Positions 1-5,001 of a DNA stretch of 5,001 nucleotides are shown one piece after another. The notes below the pieces were generated by a model that saw nothing but the letters and a program-made list of their open reading frames with translations, ran no database searches and was not told the origin of the DNA. The stretch's first letter is position 1; each line of letters opens with the position of its first letter. The position numbers and the translations under genes were made by a program. The stretch is taken from positions 1-5,001 of the forward strand of contig QMKU01000133.1 of NCBI GenBank assembly GCA_003646525.1, read 5' to 3'. This DNA comes from Campylobacterota bacterium. Lineage in GTDB: Bacteria; Campylobacterota; Campylobacteria; Campylobacterales; Sulfurovaceae.

Positions 1-229
1 AACTACACTCACCTCTTATGATAATCCCCTGATTGTAATTTATCTTAATCTCTTGACTATAGAGGTTCATGCCAGAGCCCTTGACCGAGCCTAGCAAAAT
101 CATAGCGTTATCACTATTATTATCTTGCAATAGGCATCTTGTAACCCTGCCTATGTTATAGTAACTCATACCTCTATCACAGTAGGTACTATTTATATTC
201 TTTCTAACATCTAAAATACTTAATTTCAT
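1..229 (-). CDS. SWIM zinc-finger protein, N-terminal part (cut by window edge)
   Basis: An open frame starts at ATG 229-227 and stays open for 76 codons to the left edge, so only the N-terminus is visible. The protein begins MKLSILDVRKNI and carries the layout that precedes SWIM zinc fingers: an RGxxYYxxGRV segment at residues 20-29, a G-S-V-K-G-S segment near residues 48-53 followed by a Tyr, then beta-strand-like sequence ending in Glu-Cys-Ser at the edge. The next codon begins with T, which allows Cys and so the C-x-C start of the CxCx(n)CxH zinc site. SWIM domains bind DNA or protein. In bacteria they often sit at the N-terminus of SNF2-type helicases or in stand-alone proteins, and the window does not show which this is. 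An AGG lies 8 bases before the ATG, but translation may mainly depend on coupling to the overlapping mini-ORF. It is divergent from the HNH remnant. The family call is by pattern recognition; the C-terminal half of the zinc site is outside the window. Confidence 0.75.
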   Translation of the reverse strand, partial: MKLSILDVRKNINSTYCDRGMSYYNIGRVTRCLLQDNNSDNAMILLGSVKGSGMNLYSQEIKINYNQGIIIRGECS

Positions 230-264
230 TAACCTATCCTATCTGTTTTTAGTTCTAATTCCAT
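229..264 (-). CDS. 11-residue leader ORF overlapping the SWIM gene start
   Basis: This mini-ORF encodes MELELKTDRIG and ends in a TAA whose last A is the first base of the downstream ATG (TAATG, bases 231-227). It has a better ribosome site than the SWIM gene: AAGAGG at 279-274, nine bases before its ATG. An in-frame stop at 303-301 means it is not the tail of a longer upstream gene. The one-base stop/start overlap is the usual form of translational coupling by re-initiation, so the ORF may serve as a leader for the zinc-finger gene. No function is suggested by the peptide itself. It could also be a chance ORF in a 5' leader. Confidence 0.4.
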   Translation of the reverse strand: MELELKTDRIG

Positions 265-294
265 TAGTATATACCTCTTAAAATAATATCTTTT

Positions 295-303
295 ATTATA
301 TCA
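295..303 (-). promoter_or_regulatory. Extended -10 promoter for the SWIM gene
   Basis: Read on the minus strand, the sequence is TGATATAAT: a perfect TATAAT (300-295) preceded by the TGn extended -10 element. The position 17 bases further upstream (323-318) reads ACTACA, a poor -35, which is normal for extended -10 promoters and for Campylobacterota. A start near base 288 would leave about 24 untranslated bases before the mini-ORF, including its AAGAGG ribosome site. No operator palindrome was recognised around it. Confidence 0.6.
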
Positions 304-380
304 AAGCAGTGATTATGTGTAGTTTGCTTATGAGATATTTCTCCTTACTCTACGGGTCAACTCTAAAGGTCAGTCGTTGA

Positions 381-845
381 ATATACACAATATTTATACC
401 ATTTGAACACTTGGACCCACAATGTAGTGAAATTAACAATGATCTAGATTTTTACAATATGTTATGTTCTTGCCAAAGAATACTTTCTCAAGGTGAACCA
501 AGGCATTGCGGAAACAGTAAAGCCAATAATATTATTAGTATTACTCCATTAGATATAGATTGTGAGAAAAAATTTAAATACAATCCTGACGGTACAATTG
601 AACATACAGATGAAGCTTCACAGCAAACAATAAGGCATTTACAACTTGGTATTGATAAATTAAATAGCTTGAGAAATAAAGCTATTGAACCATTCATCAT
701 AGACCCTATTACCTTGGAAGAAGTATCAAAAAATGATGCTCAAATATTTGCAAAAAAATTTTTAGAAAAAAAAGACAATAGGTATAATGAGTTTTATACA
801 ACTATAAAATATCTTTTTGGTGAGAAGCATAATACCCCAACTTAA
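381..845 (+). pseudogene. 5'-truncated TIGR02646/PtuB-type HNH endonuclease
   Basis: The frame is open from 381, just after a TGA at 378-380, to a TAA at 843-845. The only early start codon is TTG 411, with no ribosome site in front of it. The sequence matches the C-terminal two thirds of the TIGR02646 family, HNH nucleases that include PtuB of Septu and the retron Ec78 effector. Visible landmarks are Phe-Glu-His-Leu-Asp-Pro-Gln at 402-422 (the IEHxxPK box), Tyr-Asn-Met-Leu-Cys-Ser-Cys (the N of HNH plus a zinc Cys), Arg-His-Cys-Gly-Asn-Ser-Lys (second His, Cys and the KGN-like Lys), then the family's Pro-Leu..Cys-Glu..Phe-x-Tyr..Asp-Gly-x-Ile segment and a helix with Leu-x-Leu...Leu..Leu-Arg. 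The first HNH His (408-410) lies directly before TTG 411, so any product starting there lacks it. The usual N-terminus with its CxxC zinc pair was not found in any plus frame back to about base 300. No PtuA ATPase or reverse transcriptase is in the window. It is probably a decayed defence gene; a short expressed protein without nuclease activity is the alternative. Confidence 0.65.
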
Positions 846-965
846 AGCCCTCAAAAAAGCAGGACGGCTTAATCTATGCCAATAAAAAACAAAACTGCAA
901 ACGGATTGCCTTGTCTATGAAAAACCCCATAAAGCTATTTTGGTGTTTATCTCGTTGGGTTAGCC
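846..965. other. Non-coding gap with long imperfect dyad between convergent genes
   Basis: This gap lies between the converging ends of the HNH remnant and the lipase-like gene. I see no gene in it. It belongs to a dyad running from 836 to 959: CCCAAC (836-841) pairs with GTTGGG (954-959); 852-860 pairs with 934-942 with one mismatch; GGC..AATC (866-874, two-base bulge) pairs with GATTGCC (904-910). Overlapping alternatives exist, such as GGTGTTTA 942-949 with TAAACACC 974-981, and AGCTATT 933-939 with AATAGCT 968-974 across the lipase stop codon. On the minus strand the last hairpin is followed by TTTATGGGGTTTTT, a weak terminator tail. A two-way terminator is the simplest reading. An attC-like recombination site is a speculative second one. 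Pairing was done by eye, without folding energies. Confidence 0.35.
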
Positions 966-2690
966 TTAATAGCTAAACACCTCTACCTTTACCTCTCCAC
1001 GCCAGCCACTACCTGAAACTCCATATACTCCATCTTCTACTGGAATATCAAAACTATCACCTCCAATATCTTCCATATCGTTGACACTATTCTCTTTTAT
1101 ATTGTATTTGACACTATTATCGATCTCATATACATTTAGACTTACTAAAAGCCTACTCTCATCTGCCCTGACAAAACCATCAAATATCTCTTGATTCAGC
1201 ATATTGGTATCGCCATTATTACTGTATAGATTTACTGGCAATGCACCACCATCTATATCTCTTTTATCTACGGCTTTTATGATACCTGCCATATCATAAA
1301 GTTTGGGGGATGTAATACTACTGGCAAATACCACCTCTGCCGGTAGCAACTCAACACTCTCGTAAATATTATCTACTGTCACTTTGGTCAGTGTAATCCT
1401 AGCTCTTCTGTCGGCTGTAAAAAACAGTGCCGCCTGCATCCAAGCAGCAGGATTTTCTTTCAATCCTGTATGATTTTCGTGAAAATAGCTATGAACTGGA
1501 GGAAGTGCATGAAAAAGATACTCCTCTTTATCGATTCTAAAAAAAGTATCTTTTACTATTTGATATCCATCATTGGCATAGAATTGACCTTTCAGTATCA
1601 GATATCCTGAAAGCACTCCTTGGAGAGCATCATCTTTTGTTGAACTCTCAAATCCAAGTTGAATATTTTGATAATATGAACTATCTCCAACTACTCTATT
1701 GCCAAGGTTTGCATTGATCCACGCATAGCCCATATGCTCAATTTCTGGTGATTGTTTCTCATAAGTACCAACAAGATTGATAAGCGTATCATCACTTGCT
1801 ACATAGTTTCCCGTGACAACCCCCTCTATAGAGAGCCATTTGGATATTTTGTCTTCTATGGACAAATTTTCCAGATTTTTCTCTATCATCCATCTAGTCA
1901 CCAGAGAACCCATGCTTACACTCAAGAAGTTGACTCTATTGGCACCACTTTCTGCCATAATATGTTTTGCAAATTTTGCAACTATCAATGAATAACGGGG
2001 AATACCTCCACCATAAAGTGCAGTTACATTTTCAATATCTTTTATATCCTGTTGAGTATAATAATCAGGCACTTGATCACCATAATAGGATGTTGAGACG
2101 ATGATATTGTCATCCAGGTTTGTGTCGGCACCCTCATATTCTATAGAAAACCCTGCAAAATTTACTATCTTCTCATCTCTATTGATAGGAGTACTCTCTC
2201 CATAAATACCAGCTCTTCTATACCCTGTTTTGCTAAATCCATGTATATAGATAGTGATAACTTTATCTAAAGACTTTAGAGCGATATCAGTCTTGTTCTC
2301 TAGGATTTCTGCGTCATCACCTTTGGCACCATTGATCAGTGCTAGTATAAAATTGGCACGAGTGACATGACCACCACTCAACTGAGTCAACCAGTAGTTA
2401 AATCCTTCACTGTCAGCCGTATGTTCAAAGAGATTGACATAGACTTCGATTATGAAATCATCATCACTAAACTCATCAGGATATTTTTTTCTAGTCTCCT
2501 CTTGTCCAAAGAAGCTAGCAGAAATCTCTTCGAGGCTGAGACTAGACTTGAGCCAATACTCCAGACCTGCTGCATCAGGTGCACGATCAAAAGTAGCAAT
2601 ATAGAGTTTGGCAACACTCTCACGAGTTGAGGTAGTGGCACTTAGTACGGCTGTGAACAACAGTAGAGTCAAAAGTAATCTTTTTAGCAT
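966..2690 (-). CDS. Secreted DUF4214 / lipase-like alpha/beta hydrolase
   Basis: The protein has 574 residues. Residues 1-18 are a signal peptide (MLKR, a Leu-rich core, cleavage probably after Leu-Ser-Ala). Residues about 25-125 are a DUF4214 region built from two repeats: a typical one (YIATFDRAPDAAGLEYW, 30-46) and a degenerate one (YVNLFEHTADSEGFNYW, 84-100, with the usual Arg replaced by His). Residues about 140-425 look like an alpha/beta hydrolase: a hydrophobic strand leading to His-Gly-Phe at 150-152 (oxyanion loop), a nucleophile elbow SVSMG at 257-261 with Ser259, a probable acid Asp374 in Asn-Asp-Gly, and a probable catalytic His407 in ENHTGL. The elbow lacks the first Gly of GxSxG. 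Residues about 430-574 are a beta-rich C-terminal part I cannot assign. An ester-hydrolysing enzyme outside the cytoplasm is likely, but the substrate is unknown. The start is supported by the signal peptide and by AGGG at 2700-2697, six bases before the ATG. A TATAAA-like box at 2718-2713 could give it a promoter of its own; otherwise it is read through from the S41 gene 84 bases upstream. Confidence 0.8.
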   Translation of the reverse strand: MLKRLLLTLLLFTAVLSATTSTRESVAKLYIATFDRAPDAAGLEYWLKSSLSLEEISASFFGQEETRKKYPDEFSDDDFIIEVYVNLFEHTADSEGFNYWLTQLSGGHVTRANFILALINGAKGDDAEILENKTDIALKSLDKVITIYIHGFSKTGYRRAGIYGESTPINRDEKIVNFAGFSIEYEGADTNLDDNIIVSTSYYGDQVPDYYTQQDIKDIENVTALYGGGIPRYSLIVAKFAKHIMAESGANRVNFLSVSMGSLVTRWMIEKNLENLSIEDKISKWLSIEGVVTGNYVASDDTLINLVGTYEKQSPEIEHMGYAWINANLGNRVVGDSSYYQNIQLGFESSTKDDALQGVLSGYLILKGQFYANDGYQIVKDTFFRIDKEEYLFHALPPVHSYFHENHTGLKENPAAWMQAALFFTADRRARITLTKVTVDNIYESVELLPAEVVFASSITSPKLYDMAGIIKAVDKRDIDGGALPVNLYSNNGDTNMLNQEIFDGFVRADESRLLVSLNVYEIDNSVKYNIKENSVNDMEDIGGDSFDIPVEDGVYGVSGSGWRGEVKVEVFSY

Positions 2691-2774
2691 ATATCACCCT
2701 TTTATGGTCAATTTTATAATACTGTAACTATAATCATTTATATATTAATATTTACTTAAGATTATTTCTTAGAC

Positions 2775-3980
2775 TTAACAGTGACCATTGTCGATATAAT
2801 AGAGTGCTTCGTGCAGGAGTGCTTCAGCAGGATCACCAAGTGCGTGGGTATAGTCTGTATCACTCACGGCACAGTCAGGTGGCAAACCATTGAAATAGTC
2901 ATAGAATCCGATAGAATTTTCAACCATAAAATTGATCAGAAAATAGATATAAGAACCATTGGTTCGTCCTGCCATACCAACTGGTTTGCCGTGTGTTGTT
3001 TCTCCGACGATGGCAACATTGTTACCTAGATAGGGCTTCATAGTATTGATTGCTAGTTCGCTTGCCGAGGCACTGTTTCCAGTGGTAAGAAATACGAGCT
3101 TCATAGGTGTCATACTATTGCTGTCTGTGTCAAAATAGAGTGTTTCATTTTGACTAGAACTTTGGGGGTTCCAAAACATTGAAAATTGAACTTTTCCATT
3201 GAGGCTACCGCCAAGTTTATCCAGAAAAATTGATGCGGTATTGATGGAACCTCCAGGATTGTAGCGGAGATCCACGACCAGCTTGTTGATATTTTGTGTT
3301 TTGAAGAAAGTAAACGCCTCTTCTAACTCAAAGGTAGCATTTTCAGTAAACTCATCAAAGCGTAAATAGCCGACGCTACTGCCAGCAGGAGATTGAACGG
3401 TAGAGTAGGAGATCACGCTGAAGCTGTAGTGTTGTGATGTGATACTGAGTGCCACAGGGAACCCCTGTCTATCGAGGGTAAAATCTGTACTTTGATTGAT
3501 GTTTTGACTCGCCTGTGCCAACAGTGCATTCGTGATAGGTTGACCATTGATCTCTGTGATCCTATCGCCCCGGAGCAGCCCAGCACTCTCGGCAGGGGAA
3601 CCGATATTCGTCATGTAGACAGTGAAATCCACATCAGAGCTAAATCCAAATCCCGAAGTCTGCTGTGTCGCCATGTTGTCATACTCCTGCCTAGTCAGTG
3701 CAAAACTCCAACGATCCAATGCAGAATATTTCAAGTCATCAATCATCGGTTGAGGTTCTGTATAAGGAGTGTAGTCAAAAGAGTCAGATACTTTATCGTT
3801 CCAGTAGTATTCTGTTTGAAAAAGATTGTAGAGATAAGATTTTTCATTTTCGTCAAAGGTATCCACCCCTATGCCTAACTCCTCGACAAGATGATCGACT
3901 GAAGATGAACTCCCTCCACAGCCTACAATAAATAGTGCTAATGCCACACCTAATAAATAGCGATAGATTTTGTGTATCAT
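2775..3980 (-). CDS. S41 family peptidase, PDZ-containing lipoprotein
   Basis: This 401-residue protein is a serine peptidase of the C-terminal-processing (S41, CtpA/tail-specific) family. The N-terminus has a hydrophobic signal ending in the lipobox Ile-Val-Gly-Cys, with Cys21 as lipidation site, followed by a Gly/Ser linker, so it should be anchored to a membrane outside the cytoplasm. Residues about 45-100 form an N-terminal helical part with the YYW motif common in the family. A PDZ domain spans about 108-180 (GFGFS, then SPAESAGLLRGDRITEINGQ). The catalytic core has VVDLRYNPGG at 235-244, GNSASASE at 301-308 with nucleophile Ser305, and GETTHGK at 326-332 with general base Lys332. All core residues are present, so it is probably active. 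The length is in the usual range. AAGGA at 3992-3988, seven bases before the ATG, supports the start. G+C is higher than in the left part of the window. It lies upstream of the lipase-like gene in the same direction; the substrate is unknown. Confidence 0.92.
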   Translation of the reverse strand: MIHKIYRYLLGVALALFIVGCGGSSSSVDHLVEELGIGVDTFDENEKSYLYNLFQTEYYWNDKVSDSFDYTPYTEPQPMIDDLKYSALDRWSFALTRQEYDNMATQQTSGFGFSSDVDFTVYMTNIGSPAESAGLLRGDRITEINGQPITNALLAQASQNINQSTDFTLDRQGFPVALSITSQHYSFSVISYSTVQSPAGSSVGYLRFDEFTENATFELEEAFTFFKTQNINKLVVDLRYNPGGSINTASIFLDKLGGSLNGKVQFSMFWNPQSSSQNETLYFDTDSNSMTPMKLVFLTTGNSASASELAINTMKPYLGNNVAIVGETTHGKPVGMAGRTNGSYIYFLINFMVENSIGFYDYFNGLPPDCAVSDTDYTHALGDPAEALLHEALYYIDNGHC

Positions 3981-4022
3981 AGTAGATTCCTTTTTTATGT
4001 AACTTTAGAATTTTAGGGTATG

Positions 4023-4028
4023 ATTATA
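4023..4028 (-). promoter_or_regulatory. TATAAT -10 box upstream of the S41 peptidase gene
   Basis: On the minus strand a perfect TATAAT lies in the 94-base gap between the kinase stop and the S41 start. It is preceded by AT-rich sequence (ATTTAGA), as is usual in Campylobacterota promoters. A TTGACT at 4059-4054 is 25 bases away, too far to be its -35, and the position at the normal distance reads ATCTGC. A start near 4016 would give a leader of about 36 bases that includes the AAGGA ribosome site. This suggests that the S41 gene, and perhaps the lipase-like gene after it, is transcribed separately from the kinase. Confidence 0.5.
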
Positions 4029-4074
4029 TCTAAATCTAAGTGGGTGCAGATATAGTCAACAATAAAAATTAATT

Positions 4075-5001
4075 TCATACACCATTGCAAGTTTTTGGTT
4101 CAACATATTTCAACAAGAAAGAATAAAGTATATTGGCATTGATGGGCTTACATATATAACCATTCATTCCAATCTTCACCGTCCGATCTATATCTTTTTT
4201 TAAGGTGCTTGCCAATAATGCAATGATAGGAATATTATTATAAGCTTTATTCTTTTTGATTTGAATAGTTGCTTCGTATCCGTCCATAATAGGCATATCC
4301 GTATCCATGAGAATAAAGTCAATGCTGCCTTTGGTGGTGAGTTGGTCTAGGAGATCTTGTCCATTATCAAAGAGTGAAACTTGAATGCCAGTATCTTTGA
4401 GCATGGAGAGAATGGTAGCTTGGTTGATCTTGTTATCTTCTGCAACAAAAATATGATTTCCCTTGAGTGATTGTAAATCTTTTTTTTGTAAATCCTTGAG
4501 TGATGCTTCTTGGGCAGGCTTCTCTCCATATAGTTCAAGAATGACAGAAAAAACCATTTGTTGAGTGAAAGGTTTGGATAGATGAGCTTGAATATGAATA
4601 TCGTTGATAATTGTCTCATTGCTCAGTGCGACACCGCTTTTCATTAAGGCAACTCTGCCAGTACAATTTTTTTGAGAGATATCCTGATCGCATTTTTTTA
4701 TCAAATCATAATCTATAAAAACAATATCAAACTGATGTGTTGCAATCTTTTGATTGGCCTCTTTTACGCTAGAAGTAGTGATCGATTCATAGTGAAAGTA
4801 AGCTAACATTTCTGCTAAAGATTTGCTCGTATCTCTGCTACCATCGATGATCAGTACAGATTTGTTCATCAAGCTTTTGCTAGGAAGACGATATCTTCTC
4901 TTCTCTTTTTGCTGATGAGACTCGATAGTAAAAATAAATCGACTCCCTTTGCCATATTCGCTTTCAACACGGATAATTCCACCCATCATTTCAACCAATT
5001 G
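4075..5001 (-). CDS. Hybrid sensor histidine kinase, C-terminal part (cut by window edge)
   Basis: The frame is open to the right edge, and its first codons read Gln-Leu-Val-Glu-Met-Met-Gly-Gly, so the TTG at 4998 is internal Leu and the real start lies outside. Numbering from the edge Gln as residue 1, residues 1-27 are the end of the HATPase domain (QLVEMMGG and ESEYGKGSRFIFT, the last ATP-lid glycines). A first receiver domain at about 47-158 is degenerate: the usual acidic pair reads Asp-Gly (53-54), but Asp97 and Lys143 remain. A charged, Lys/Gln-rich linker follows. A second receiver at about 181-301 keeps Glu188-Asp189, phospho-acceptor Asp233 in LMDTDMPIMDG, and Lys285 in CKP; the usual Thr of the ALTA motif is Leu. 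This is the layout of membrane-bound hybrid kinases that relay phosphate from His to Asp. No HPt domain follows: the protein stops after PKTCNGV, so any HPt protein must be encoded elsewhere. The sensor, the His-containing domain and the signal are not visible. Confidence 0.9.
   Translation of the reverse strand, partial: QLVEMMGGIIRVESEYGKGSRFIFTIESHQQKEKRRYRLPSKSLMNKSVLIIDGSRDTSKSLAEMLAYFHYESITTSSVKEANQKIATHQFDIVFIDYDLIKKCDQDISQKNCTGRVALMKSGVALSNETIINDIHIQAHLSKPFTQQMVFSVILELYGEKPAQEASLKDLQKKDLQSLKGNHIFVAEDNKINQATILSMLKDTGIQVSLFDNGQDLLDQLTTKGSIDFILMDTDMPIMDGYEATIQIKKNKAYNNIPIIALLASTLKKDIDRTVKIGMNGYICKPINANILYSFLLKYVEPKTCNGV
4471..4494 (-). repeat. Short direct repeat with A8 tract in the kinase linker
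   Basis: On the minus strand GATTTACAA occurs twice (4494-4486 and 4479-4471) with a 15-base period, separated by a stretch that forms a run of eight A (4487-4480). It encodes Asp-Leu-Gln-Lys-Lys-Asp-Leu-Gln in the linker between the two receiver domains. The period is a whole number of codons, so this looks like a small in-frame linker duplication. The homopolymer could slip, but nothing shows that it does. Confidence 0.6.

Noticed and set aside
488..700. Minus-strand frame of 70 codons
   Set aside because: It is antisense to the HNH remnant, whose plus frame carries recognisable family motifs.
755..775. Runs of A7, T5 and A8 near the HNH 3' end as a phase-variation switch
   Set aside because: The frame there is intact and already lacks its N-terminus; such runs are expected at this A+T content.
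833..970. Open plus-strand frame of about 45 codons after the HNH stop
   Set aside because: It has no start with a ribosome site and no recognisable family; the open length is within chance.
1752..2641. Several 60-87-codon frames opposite or overlapping the hydrolase gene
   Set aside because: The minus-strand 574-residue frame has a signal peptide, DUF4214 and hydrolase motifs; the others have no recognisable features and are shadows.
2754..2778. ACTTAAG/CTTAA inverted repeat after the S41 stop as a terminator
   Set aside because: The arms are only five A+T-rich bases with no T tract, too weak to support a call.
2781..3931. Plus-strand frames of 77-128 codons across the S41 gene
   Set aside because: They lie antisense to a gene with intact catalytic motifs and show no domains.
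4054..4059. TTGACT as the -35 of the S41 promoter
   Set aside because: It is 25 bases from the TATAAT box, too far for a normal sigma-70 spacer.
4347..4619. Minus-strand 90-codon frame inside the kinase
   Set aside because: It is out of frame with two recognisable receiver domains; basic, low-complexity translation.

Overview
The window looks like an AT-rich chromosome segment of a Gram-negative bacterium. The gene types and style fit Campylobacterota of the Sulfurimonas/Sulfurovum/Arcobacter kind: promoters recognisable mainly by a TATAAT -10 box, a DUF4214 protein, a secreted S41 lipoprotein and a large hybrid histidine kinase. The taxon is inferred from style, not from a marker gene.

Layout. 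Bases 1-229 (minus strand) hold the first 76 codons of a SWIM zinc-finger protein that runs off the left edge. It is preceded by an 11-codon mini-ORF that overlaps its start codon (TAATG) and by a perfect extended -10 promoter at 295-303. Bases 381-845 (plus strand) hold what reads as the 5'-truncated remains of a TIGR02646/PtuB-type HNH endonuclease, the effector family of Septu and retron anti-phage systems. The first HNH histidine survives immediately upstream of the only usable start codon, and a stop codon cuts off everything before it. Bases 846-965 are non-coding and contain a long imperfect dyad; it could be a two-way terminator or, speculatively, an attC-like site.

From 966 to the right edge three genes lie on the minus strand, transcribed right to left. 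First is the C-terminal end of a hybrid sensor histidine kinase with two receiver domains (4075-5001, cut by the edge). Next is an exported S41 peptidase lipoprotein with a PDZ domain (2775-3980) and its own TATAAT box. Last is a secreted protein joining a DUF4214 domain to a lipase-like alpha/beta hydrolase (966-2690). The last two are both predicted to act outside the cytoplasm and are 84 bases apart. They may be co-expressed, but nothing in the sequence proves a shared pathway.

Base composition changes across the window. Hand counts give about 29% G+C in the HNH remnant, against roughly 40-45% in parts of the S41 gene. Together with the broken defence gene, this suggests that the left kilobase is acquired, decaying DNA next to a more native right part. 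No tRNA, rRNA, CRISPR array, insertion sequence or complete defence system was seen.
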